Shown piece by piece: positions 5,580 to 12,196 of a DNA stretch of 12,637 bases (the first letter of the stretch is position 1; each line of letters starts with the position of its first letter). The translations under genes were made by a program, and so were the position numbers. The notes beneath the pieces are model-generated. The model was not told where the DNA came from. It did no database searches and saw only the letters and a program-made list of their open reading frames with translations. The DNA comes from DAIRVC01 sp036803025 (GTDB taxonomy: Bacteria; Chloroflexota; Anaerolineae; Anaerolineales; E44-bin32), in assembly GCA_036803025.1 (NCBI GenBank), contig DAIRVC010000068.1, forward strand, positions 1 to 12,637, read 5' to 3'.

Positions 5580-7019
5580 ATGTCAGAGGAACGTTTGCCA
5601 ACCCGGTCGGAGAACTTCTCGGAGTGGTACAACCAGCTCGTGATCAAGGCGGATCTGGCGGATTACGCGCCCGTCCGCGGTTGCATGGTGGTCAAGCCCT
5701 ACGGTTGGGCGTTGTGGGAGAACATCACTTCCTGGCTGGATAGGGAATTCAAGGCGACGGGGCACGTCAACGCGGCCTTTCCGACACTGATCCCCATGTC
5801 GTTCTTCGAAAAGGAAAGGGAACACGTCGAGGGCTTCTCACCCCAGCTGGCCGTGGTCACGCACGGTGGCGGGGAGAAGCTGGAGGAGCCCCTGGTCGTT
5901 CGCCCAACCTCCGAAGCCATCATCGGATACATGTACGCCAAATGGATCAAGTCCTGGCGGGACCTGCCGGTGCTGATCGTCCAATGGGGATCGGTGCTGC
6001 GTTGGGAGCTGCGCACTCGGCTCTTCTTGCGCACGGCGGAGTTCTACTGGCACGAGGGGCACACCGCCCACGCGACCGCCGAGGAAGCCAGGCAGGAGAT
6101 GTTCAGCATCCTCGACATCTATGAGCACTTCTGCCACGAGCAGGCGGCCCTCCCGGTCATCAAGGGCAGGAAGAGCGAGAGCGAGAAGTTCGCCGGCGCT
6201 CAGATCACCACCTCGATCGAAGCGATGATGCAGGATAAGCGCGCCCTTCAGTCTGGGACGTCGCACTACTTCGGACAGAACTTCGCCAAAGCGTTCGAGA
6301 TCCAATACCTGGACAAGGACAACCGACTTCAGTTCTGCGAGACCACCTCATGGGCCATTTCCTCCCGCATCATCGGCGCCATCATCATGGCTCACGGTGA
6401 CGACCAGGGGCTGGTGCTCCCCCCGCGCCTGGCTCCCCACCAAAGTGTGATCGTCCCGATCTACAAGACCGATGCGGAGAAGGGCACGGTGATGGAGACG
6501 GCTCAACGGATCTCCACGCAATTGCGTGCCGCCGGCGTGCGTGTCAAGACGGATGACCGCGACAACGTCAGCTCCGGCTTCAAGTTCAATGACTGGGAAA
6601 TGCGCGGGGTTCCCGTGCGGATCGAGATCGGCCCGAAGGACGTCGCCGCGGGCGCCGTCACGCTGGCGCGCCGGGATCGACCGGGAAGGGCCGGCAAGCG
6701 CAGCGTGCCGCAGGCCGGGCTGGCACAGGCCGTCGCTGATGAGTTGGCCGATATCCAGGCTTCGCTCTTCTCCCGGGCATTGGACTTCCAGCGGGCGAAT
6801 ACGCACCAGCCGCGCGACTACGAGGACTTCCGCCGGATCGTGGAAGACGGCTGGGCCGATGCCTGGTGGTGCGGCGAGGCGGCCTGCGAGGCCAGTATCA
6901 AGGAAGACACCAAGGCGACCACGCGCTGCATTCCGCTTGATCAGCCTGGAGGCGAGGGGCGCTGCATCAAGTGCGGCAAGCCGGCGCATGAGCGGGCCAT
7001 CTTCGCCCGGGCCTACTGA
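5580..7019 (+). CDS. proS: Prolyl-tRNA synthetase, archaeal/eukaryotic (short) type
   Basis: The 479-residue enzyme charges tRNA-Pro with proline using ATP. Class II motifs are clear: motif 2 spans RPTSE (108-112), RWELR (141-145) and RTAEFYWHEGHTAH (151-164), and motif 3 is HGDDQGLVLPPRLAP (272-286). There is no editing (INS) insertion between motifs 2 and 3, as expected for the archaeal/eukaryotic-type ProRS also found in Thermus and other bacteria. The anticodon-binding domain covers about 287-385. The C-terminal domain has a probable zinc site, C431-x4-C436 and C462-x2-C465, with an additional C450. The chain ends in Tyr479, matching the conserved C-terminal Tyr that folds toward the active site in the Thermus-type enzyme. 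ATG 5580 is supported by GGAGCGAGG about 8-15 nt upstream. It is the fifth gene of the apparent operon and has no obvious promoter of its own. Confidence 0.97.
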   Translation: MSEERLPTRSENFSEWYNQLVIKADLADYAPVRGCMVVKPYGWALWENITSWLDREFKATGHVNAAFPTLIPMSFFEKEREHVEGFSPQLAVVTHGGGEKLEEPLVVRPTSEAIIGYMYAKWIKSWRDLPVLIVQWGSVLRWELRTRLFLRTAEFYWHEGHTAHATAEEARQEMFSILDIYEHFCHEQAALPVIKGRKSESEKFAGAQITTSIEAMMQDKRALQSGTSHYFGQNFAKAFEIQYLDKDNRLQFCETTSWAISSRIIGAIIMAHGDDQGLVLPPRLAPHQSVIVPIYKTDAEKGTVMETAQRISTQLRAAGVRVKTDDRDNVSSGFKFNDWEMRGVPVRIEIGPKDVAAGAVTLARRDRPGRAGKRSVPQAGLAQAVADELADIQASLFSRALDFQRANTHQPRDYEDFRRIVEDGWADAWWCGEAACEASIKEDTKATTRCIPLDQPGGEGRCIKCGKPAHERAIFARAY

Positions 7020-7043
7020 TCTGGGGGCGGGGCAGGAGCGCAT

Positions 7044-7862
7044 ATGCCGGCCATCGACCCGGCCCGGCTGCGGCGGCAGATCGAGGAGCTTCGGGATTCG
7101 GCCGGCGAACCTGCCCGGCTGCGCGCGCGTATCCTGGAGATCTTCGAGTTCTACCGAGACCGCACCCGCCGGCCGACGGCCGCGGCGCGTGCCGCCGACC
7201 CCGGCCGCCGGAGCCTGGGGGTGCCCCGTCCCGTCTTGCGTGCACTCTCGCGAGGATTGGACGAATTCCTGGTACCCGAGGTCGATCTCCGCATCGCTCT
7301 GGCCGGCGAGTTGTGGGGCACCGGCCTGGCCGAAGCGCAGCACCTGGCAGCCTGCGTGGCCGGCACGCTGGCCGATGGGGCAGCCGCCGAGTGGGCGGCG
7401 GGGCTGGCCGGCGGATGCGACAGCCGGGCGGCCCTGAAGGACCTGGCCGAAGAGGGGCTCAGCGCGCTGCGCGTGCAGCACCCCGAACGCACGCTGCAGA
7501 TCATCGAGCAATGGATGCGCTCGGGAGACCCTCGGACGCGCGCCCTGGCGTACTATGCCGCCGTGCCCCTGGTTGCCGACGACGAGGCCGAAGCCTTGCC
7601 GCAGGTCCTGCGCATGCTGGAGAGCACGCTTGCGGACGCCGGCGGATTCGCTCAGCCGGCGCTGCAGCGGCTGGTCGAAGCCCTTGCCCGGCGCAGCCCG
7701 CCCGAGGCCGCCCGGCTGCTGATCGATGAGCTCGGACGGGCCGTGGCGGGAATCGATGAGCTGGTCCGGCTGAGCGCTCCGGCGTTCCCGCCCTTCCAGC
7801 GCGCCCGACTCGAGCGAACCTTGTCGGCCCTCCGGCGGACTGGTATAATCCCGCCATCTTGA
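7044..7862 (+). CDS. AlkD-like HEAT-repeat protein (possible DNA alkylation repair family)
   Basis: The 272-residue product is almost entirely alpha-helical. An N-terminal helical stretch (about 1-45) is followed by a block LALAGELWGTGLAEAQHLAA (about 83-103, beginning RIALAGELW) and repeated helix pairs typical of AlkD-type HEAT repeats. The latter include the segment WMRSGDPRTRALAYYAAVPLV (about 157-177), a very common sequence style in bacterial AlkD relatives. AlkD removes N3/N7-alkylated purines by trapping the damaged nucleotide. The catalytic region, usually a WDxCD-like motif, appears here only as GGCDSRAAL (about 123-131), so glycosylase activity is doubtful. ATG 7044 has AGGAG 6 nt upstream and lies 24 nt after proS, indicating co-transcription. 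The last codons contain the rpsO promoter. Family assignment rests on pattern memory, not alignment. Confidence 0.6.
   Translation: MPAIDPARLRRQIEELRDSAGEPARLRARILEIFEFYRDRTRRPTAAARAADPGRRSLGVPRPVLRALSRGLDEFLVPEVDLRIALAGELWGTGLAEAQHLAACVAGTLADGAAAEWAAGLAGGCDSRAALKDLAEEGLSALRVQHPERTLQIIEQWMRSGDPRTRALAYYAAVPLVADDEAEALPQVLRMLESTLADAGGFAQPALQRLVEALARRSPPEAARLLIDELGRAVAGIDELVRLSAPAFPPFQRARLERTLSALRRTGIIPPS
7821..7849 (+). promoter_or_regulatory. Promoter of rpsO-pnp
   Basis: TTGTCG (7821-7826, 4 of 6 consensus) and a perfect TATAAT (7844-7849) are separated by 17 nt. The predicted start is A7856, giving an rpsO leader of about 120 nt. The promoter lies wholly within the final codons of the preceding AlkD-like gene, so the two transcription units overlap. 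Its TTGTC-type -35 recurs in the promoter at 11052-11080. Confidence 0.7.
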
Positions 7863-7977
7863 TGACTAGACCGGCGGGCGCGCCGACACGGAGTCACGTG
7901 CCGGCGCCCGCATCCCGGATCGCTCCCGGGAGCGAGGCCCCGGCTGCCCGCTGGGCGACCTGCGAGGAGCAGACGTC
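7856..7977 (+). promoter_or_regulatory. Structured 5' leader of rpsO
   Basis: The predicted untranslated leader contains GCGGGCGC (7874-7881) pairing with GCGCCCGC (7904-7911), with a smaller inner stem CACG/CGTG (7887-7890 with 7897-7900). A 14-nt perfect palindrome CGCTCCCGGGAGCG follows at 7921-7934. GAGGAG at 7964-7969 is the rpsO ribosome-binding site. S15 represses its own mRNA in several bacteria through differing leader structures, so this leader is a natural candidate for such control. I cannot identify the specific S15-binding element. Confidence 0.45.
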
Positions 7978-8250
7978 ATGTCGCTGAGCAAAGACGAGAA
8001 ATCCCAGTTGATGGGCGAGTACCATCGCCACGACGGCGATACCGGATCGCCCGAAGTCCAGGTAGCCCTCCTGACGCGCCGTATAGAACAGCTGACCGAA
8101 CACCTGCGCGCCCACTCGCACGACGAGTCGTCGCGGCGCGGCCTGCTCAAGCTCGTCGGCCAGCGGCGACGCCACCTGGCGTATCTCAAACGCAAGGACC
8201 CTTCGGGCTACCTGACCCTGACCGAGCGGCTGGCCATTCGCCGCAAGTAG
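7978..8250 (+). CDS. rpsO: 30S ribosomal protein S15
   Basis: The 90-residue product is full length for S15 and carries the family's hallmark stretches: [21 protein letters not shown] (about 16-36), [33 protein letters not shown] (about 39-71) and a final LAIRRK. S15 binds the central domain of 16S rRNA early in assembly of the 30S platform. ATG 7978 follows GAGGAG by 8 nt. The adjacent pnp downstream is the conserved rpsO-pnp pairing of many bacteria. Regulation is likely through the structured leader. Confidence 0.98.
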   Translation: MSLSKDEKSQLMGEYHRHDGDTGSPEVQVALLTRRIEQLTEHLRAHSHDESSRRGLLKLVGQRRRHLAYLKRKDPSGYLTLTERLAIRRK

Positions 8251-8287
8251 TCGCCCGGATCACCGGTCGAGACGCCGGTCGGGGCAG

Positions 8288-8322
8288 GAACGCCAAATGC
8301 TGCAGCCGCCCTGGTGGCGTTC
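8288..8322 (+). other. Stem-loop between rpsO and pnp
   Basis: GAACGCCA (8288-8295) is perfectly complementary to TGGCGTTC (8315-8322), closing a 19-nt loop that is itself GC-rich. No U-tract follows (the next bases are TCCCATTGGG), so it is not a standard terminator. It may stabilise the 3' end of rpsO mRNA or be a processing site, like the rpsO-pnp intergenic stems cut by RNase III/RNase E in E. coli. That role is inference by position. Confidence 0.5.
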
Positions 8323-8337
8323 TCCCATTGGGTGAGA

Positions 8338-8365
8338 TAGAATCGGCGGTCATTCATCCTGAATG
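8338..8365 (+). promoter_or_regulatory. Candidate second pnp promoter with 5'-terminal hairpin
   Basis: TAGAAT (8338-8343) matches the -10 box at 5 of 6 positions, and the same box occurs at 11075. The base 17 nt upstream offers only TGGCGT as a -35, a poor match, so the promoter is uncertain. Predicted initiation near 8350-8352 would place the perfect stem-loop CATTCA-TCC-TGAATG (8351-8365) at the very 5' end of the pnp mRNA. Such 5' stems often control mRNA stability, and pnp autoregulates through its leader in E. coli. Confidence 0.35.
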
Positions 8366-8473
8366 CCCCGCTGGGTCGGGAATTGGAGCCCGGCTGCCAG
8401 CCGCGTCGACCGGCGCTGGCGGCCGATCCCCAGTCCCTGACCCGCGCGGGCTCTTGGCGCGGAGGGTATTCCC

Positions 8474-10708
8474 ATGCCAGACGTGAAACAGTTCCAGGTG
8501 GTGGTGGATGGCAAGCCCATCACCATCGAGACCGGCAAGCTCGCCGGCCAGGCGGGCGGTGCGGTCACCGTCCGTCAGGCCGACACCTTGCTGCTCGGGA
8601 CGGCTACGATGGGCCGTTCCCTCCGGGAAGGGATCGACTTCTTCCCCTTGTCCGTCGACTACGAGGAGCGCCTCTACGCCGGCGGACGCATTCCCGGGTC
8701 CTTCTTCCGGCGCGAAGGGCGCCCTTCGGAGGCGGCTATCCTCATCGCTCGCCTGACCGATCGGCCCATCCGGCCGCTGTTCCCCAAGGACCTGCGCAAT
8801 GAGGTGCAGGTGATCGTCTACGCCCTCTCGTCCGATGGGGAGACCCCGATCGACGTGCTGTCGATCCTATCGGCTTCGACGGCGTTGACGATCTCGGATA
8901 TCCCCTTCGCCGGTCCGATCGGCGCGCTGCGTGTGGGGCGGGTGGACGGTCAGTTCGTCTTCAACCCCTCCTACGCGCAGATGGAACGCTCCGAGATGGA
9001 TCTGCGCGTGGCCGGCACGCGCGACGCGGTGCTGATGGTCGAATGCGACGCCCAACAGCTGGACGAGAAGATCCTGGTCGCCGCGGTCGAGGCGGCCCAT
9101 CACGCCATGCAGCCGTTGATCGACGTGCAGGAGGAGATGCGCTCTGCGCTGGGTAAGCCCAAGCGCGAGTATCCGCCCTTCGGTCTGGCCGCCGGCGCGC
9201 TCGAAGCCGTCGACGGCTGGCTGAGTGCGCGCCTGAAAGACCTGCTGGCCAGCTCGCACGCCAAGACCGAACTCGGGTTGGCGGTGGAAGACCTGGCGAC
9301 GCAGGCCGTTGCGGCGCTCACACCCGACGGGCGCTTCGACGAAGACGCTGTACGGGAAGCCTTCAGCCGATCCTACCGCGCCGCCGTGCGGGAGCGCATC
9401 CTCAAGGACGGCGTCCGGCCGGACGGGCGCGGTCATGCCGACCTGCGCCCGATCAGCGCCGAGGTAGACATCAGCCCGCGCGCCCACGGCTCGGGACTGT
9501 TCACGCGCGGCGAGACTCAGGTGCTCACACTGGCCACGCTGGGGACGCCGCGTGAGCGCCAGGAACTCGACGGCCTGTCGCCGGTCGAGGAGAAGCGCTA
9601 CATGCACCACTACAACTTCCCGCCCTTCTCGGTCGGGGAAGTCAGGCCGCTGCGCGGCGCCTCGCGCCGCGAGATCGGGCACGGCGCGCTGGCCGAGCGG
9701 GCGCTCGCCCCGGTCCTGCCCAGCGCTGAAACGTTCCCCTACACCATGCGCCTGGTGTCCGAGGTGCTGTCTTCAAATGGATCGACCTCGATGGCGTCCG
9801 TGTGCGGGTCGACGCTGGCGCTGCTCGATACCGGCGTACCCATCACCGCACCGGTGGCCGGCATCGCCATGGGCCTCGTCAAAGAAGGCGACCAGGCGGC
9901 CGTGCTGACCGATATTCAGGGCGTGGAAGACCATCTAGGCGACATGGACTTCAAGGTCGCCGGCACCCGCATGGGCGTGACCGCCCTGCAGATGGATATC
10001 AAGATCAAGGGCATCAGCCCCGACCTGATGGCGCGTGCCCTGGATCAGGCGCGCCAGGCCCGGCTGCAGATCCTGGATAAGATCGAGGCCTGCATCCCGA
10101 CGCCGCGCGCCGAGCTCAAGCCGCACGCCCCGCGCATGACCGTGCTGAAGATCGATCCGGAGAAGATCGGCGCGGTCATCGGACCGGGCGGCAAGATCAT
10201 CCGCGGCATACAGGAGAAGACCGGGGTCCGCATCGACATCGAAGACGACGGGACCGTGTTCATCGCCGCCACCGACGGCCCCAGCGCCGACCAGGCGCGT
10301 GAGATGATCCAGGGCCTGACGGAAGAGGCCGTCATCGGGCGCATCTACACGGGCCGCGTGGTGCGCACGACGGACTTCGGCGCCTTCGTCGAGATCCTGC
10401 CCAACGTCGACGGGATGGTGCACATCTCGCAGCTCGACAGCGAACGCGTCGAGAAAGTCGAGGACGTCGTGCGCGTGGGCGACGAAGTCACCGTGATGGT
10501 CGTCAACATCGACAATGACGGACGCATCCGGCTTTCACGCCAGGCCGTGTTGGAGGGCTGGACCGCCGAGGAAGCGCGCGAGCGCGACCAGAAGGCGCCG
10601 CGCCGTTCCAGCCCGCCCGACCGCTCCGGTGGCCGGCCGGGGGGCCGTGGCCGCGGCGGTGGGGACTCGAGCGGGCGCGGCCCTCGCCGAGGACCGAGTC
10701 GCTCTTAA
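8474..10708 (+). CDS. pnp: Polyribonucleotide nucleotidyltransferase (PNPase)
   Basis: The 744-residue enzyme degrades RNA 3'-5' with phosphate, releasing NDPs, and acts in mRNA turnover as a trimer. Domains in order: first RNase PH domain (about 10-140, with FFRREGRPSEAAILIARLTDRP at 78-98); an all-helical linker (about 215-310); second RNase PH domain (about 315-540, with RGETQVL and the catalytic DHLGDMDFK, D486, D492 and K494); a KH domain (about 553-600, GPGGKII at 570-576); and an S1 domain (about 622-692, TGRVVRTTDFGAFVEI). After residue 705 comes a basic Arg/Gly/Ser/Pro-rich tail of about 40 residues ending at SRS, an RGG-like extension. ATG 8474 follows GGAGGG by 7 nt. The 223-nt gap to rpsO holds a stem-loop and a possible promoter. 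The structured GC-rich sequence after the stop may end transcription. Confidence 0.98.
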   Translation: MPDVKQFQVVVDGKPITIETGKLAGQAGGAVTVRQADTLLLGTATMGRSLREGIDFFPLSVDYEERLYAGGRIPGSFFRREGRPSEAAILIARLTDRPIRPLFPKDLRNEVQVIVYALSSDGETPIDVLSILSASTALTISDIPFAGPIGALRVGRVDGQFVFNPSYAQMERSEMDLRVAGTRDAVLMVECDAQQLDEKILVAAVEAAHHAMQPLIDVQEEMRSALGKPKREYPPFGLAAGALEAVDGWLSARLKDLLASSHAKTELGLAVEDLATQAVAALTPDGRFDEDAVREAFSRSYRAAVRERILKDGVRPDGRGHADLRPISAEVDISPRAHGSGLFTRGETQVLTLATLGTPRERQELDGLSPVEEKRYMHHYNFPPFSVGEVRPLRGASRREIGHGALAERALAPVLPSAETFPYTMRLVSEVLSSNGSTSMASVCGSTLALLDTGVPITAPVAGIAMGLVKEGDQAAVLTDIQGVEDHLGDMDFKVAGTRMGVTALQMDIKIKGISPDLMARALDQARQARLQILDKIEACIPTPRAELKPHAPRMTVLKIDPEKIGAVIGPGGKIIRGIQEKTGVRIDIEDDGTVFIAATDGPSADQAREMIQGLTEEAVIGRIYTGRVVRTTDFGAFVEILPNVDGMVHISQLDSERVEKVEDVVRVGDEVTVMVVNIDNDGRIRLSRQAVLEGWTAEEARERDQKAPRRSSPPDRSGGRPGGRGRGGGDSSGRGPRRGPSRS

Positions 10709-10728
10709 GTCGATTCTTGAAGTATCCT

Positions 10729-10790
10729 GCCGCCCCATCCCCTCCGGCGCCGGAAGCCCCGCGCTGGGCGGGGTGGGGCGGTGTCGGTTT
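10729..10790 (+). terminator. Possible terminator of rpsO-pnp
   Basis: An 8-bp outer stem CCGCCCCA/TGGGGCGG (10730-10737 with 10774-10781) encloses further GC-rich hairpins, 22 nt after the pnp stop. Only TTT at 10788-10790 follows, so termination could be factor-dependent, or the fold may serve mainly to block exonucleases. Confidence 0.35.
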
Positions 10791-11051
10791 AACTCGACCC
10801 CGCGCTCGCGCGCCCAGCCCTTTGACCTTCGGAAGCGGTGGGTGAGGTAGGCGCTGCATCGAAGGGGTCGATCCGCCGCGCCGGCGTTGGGTCCTCTTGC
10901 GTACCCCAATGCGTCGGGAGCCCGGCGCCTTGACCTGTGCCGAGCCCATGTCCGACCGAGAGAAGCACTTCGCGCGCCAGGCCAGGCGGGTGGGCGCGGA
11001 CGTTGGTCCCACACTCGACCGTGCACGTGCGCATGCCCACCGCGCGCCGGA

Positions 11052-11080
11052 TTGTCCCGGGCCCTACCGTCGGTTAGAAT
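11052..11080 (+). promoter_or_regulatory. Promoter giving a predicted leaderless AI-2E mRNA
   Basis: TTGTCC (11052-11057) and TAGAAT (11075-11080) are spaced by 17 nt. The discriminator is 6 nt, so +1 falls on A11087, the first base of the AI-2E start codon. There is no Shine-Dalgarno in the sequence before the ATG (CGCCGC directly precedes it), consistent with leaderless translation. The geometry is identical to that at 2502-2516. Confidence 0.6.
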
Positions 11081-11086
11081 CGCCGC

Positions 11087-12196
11087 ATGACCCCACGCCC
11101 GCGCTGGTCCGTGGCGGCCAAGGCCGTTGTCGCCCTATGCCTCGTAGCCTTGGCGGTTTTCCTGCTGGCGCAGTTCCGCCTGATCCTGGCGCCGCTCGTC
11201 CTGGCCGGCATCGTGGCGTACGTCCTGACCCCGGTCGTAGACTTCCTCCAGGACCGGCTGCGGCTGCGGCGAGGCTGGGCGGCCGTCCTCTCCTACCTGG
11301 TGATCCTGGGCCTGGCTTCTCTCCTGCCGATCCTGCTCGTGCCCATCCTGGTCGATCAGCTGACCGGGCTGAATCTGGACGTCGGCGGCTCTCTCACGGC
11401 GCTCGAGGCCTCCCTGGCCCGCACGCTCACGCGCCTGGGCTGGCAGATCGACGCGAGCGAGCTGGTCGGGCAACTGACGGCCGGATTCCGAACCGTCATC
11501 GAGCCGATCTTCGGCCAGACCCTCGATATCGCCATGGAGTTCGTCTCGTCGATCGTCTGGGTGGTCTTCATCGCCGTCGTGTCCTTCTACCTGGTGAAGG
11601 ACTCCACGCGGTTGCGTGCCTGGCTCGACGACTTGCTCCCGGAACCGTATCGGCAGGATTGGCTGCGATTGGGACGGGAGATCAGTGCGGTCTGGTCGGC
11701 GTTCTTCCGCGGACAGATCGTGCTGGCCCTGGTGGTGTCGATCATCATCACCGTGCTCGGCATGGCGGCTGGATTGCCGTACGCCGTGGCAATGGGGGCG
11801 CTGGGCGGCCTGCTCGAATTCCTCCCCAGCATCGGCCACGCCATCTGGCTCTTCATCGCCTCCGTACTGATCTTCGTCGAGGGATCGACCTGGCTGCCGG
11901 TGCCGAACTGGGCGGCCATGTTGATCCTGATCGGGCTTCACCTGGTCTTCGAGCAGGTGGATCTGAACTACTTGATCCCGCGCATCGTCGGTCGGCGCGT
12001 GCATCTGCATCCGTTGGTCGTGATCCTCGGCATCGTCGCCGGGGCGTCACTGGCCGGTTTCCTGGGGATCCTGCTGGCCGCGCCCACCATCGCCAGCGCC
12101 CGGATCGTCGGTCGCTATCTGTTCGCCAACCTGTTCGACCTCGACCCGTTTTCTGCAGGAGCGGAGGTGACGAGTGAGCAAGCCGCCGAGTCCTGA
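11087..12196 (+). CDS. AI-2E family transporter (permease), first of two
   Basis: The 369-residue integral membrane protein has the AI-2E family layout. Paired helices lie at about 10-30 and 32-53, another at about 66-90, and a soluble loop at about 91-145. Further membrane segments lie at about 148-170, 210-232, 234-264, 275-291 and 306-345. Family motifs are FFRGQ (206-210), EFLPSIG (244-250) and YLIPRIVGRRVHLHPLVV (295-312), followed by GxxLAGFLGILLAAP (about 319-333). The family includes E. coli TqsA (autoinducer-2 exporter) and Na+/H+ antiporters in some bacteria, so the substrate is not predicted. ATG 11087 lies directly after the promoter discriminator with no ribosome-binding site. 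The last 23 nt overlap the following related gene. Confidence 0.92.
   Translation: MTPRPRWSVAAKAVVALCLVALAVFLLAQFRLILAPLVLAGIVAYVLTPVVDFLQDRLRLRRGWAAVLSYLVILGLASLLPILLVPILVDQLTGLNLDVGGSLTALEASLARTLTRLGWQIDASELVGQLTAGFRTVIEPIFGQTLDIAMEFVSSIVWVVFIAVVSFYLVKDSTRLRAWLDDLLPEPYRQDWLRLGREISAVWSAFFRGQIVLALVVSIIITVLGMAAGLPYAVAMGALGGLLEFLPSIGHAIWLFIASVLIFVEGSTWLPVPNWAAMLILIGLHLVFEQVDLNYLIPRIVGRRVHLHPLVVILGIVAGASLAGFLGILLAAPTIASARIVGRYLFANLFDLDPFSAGAEVTSEQAAES

Larger units (their letters stand above)
10709..11086 (+). other. Noncoding region between pnp and the AI-2E genes
   Basis: I see no convincing gene here. Just after pnp, CCGCCCCA (10730-10737) pairs with TGGGGCGG (10774-10781) around inner palindromes (TCCGGCGCCGGA at 10743-10754; CCCCGC/GCGGGG), a possible terminator though with only a weak T-run (10788-10790). 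TCGACCCC (10794-10801) and GGGGTCGA (10864-10871) form a longer-range inverted repeat. CTTCGGAAGCGGTGGG (10827-10842) vaguely recalls the core of the repeats at 677 and 2454 and may be a decayed copy. The final 35 nt contain the promoter of the next gene. No tRNA fold or known riboswitch consensus was recognised. Confidence 0.6.

Noticed and set aside
3537..7511. Long antisense open frames opposite the ParB-like, kinase and proS genes
   Set aside because: They lie fully opposite genes with recognised motifs, have low-complexity composition, and lack plausible start regions.
10709..11086. Hidden tRNA or riboswitch in the 378-nt gap
   Set aside because: No cloverleaf with TTC-type T-loop and no known riboswitch consensus could be traced; the inverted repeats there explain the visible structure.
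10897..12177. Long open frame of over 400 codons on the + strand in another frame across the AI-2E gene
   Set aside because: Its product is dominated by Arg, Gly, Pro and Ala and has no motif, whereas the overlapping frame encodes a clear AI-2E permease; it is a shadow of GC-rich codon usage.
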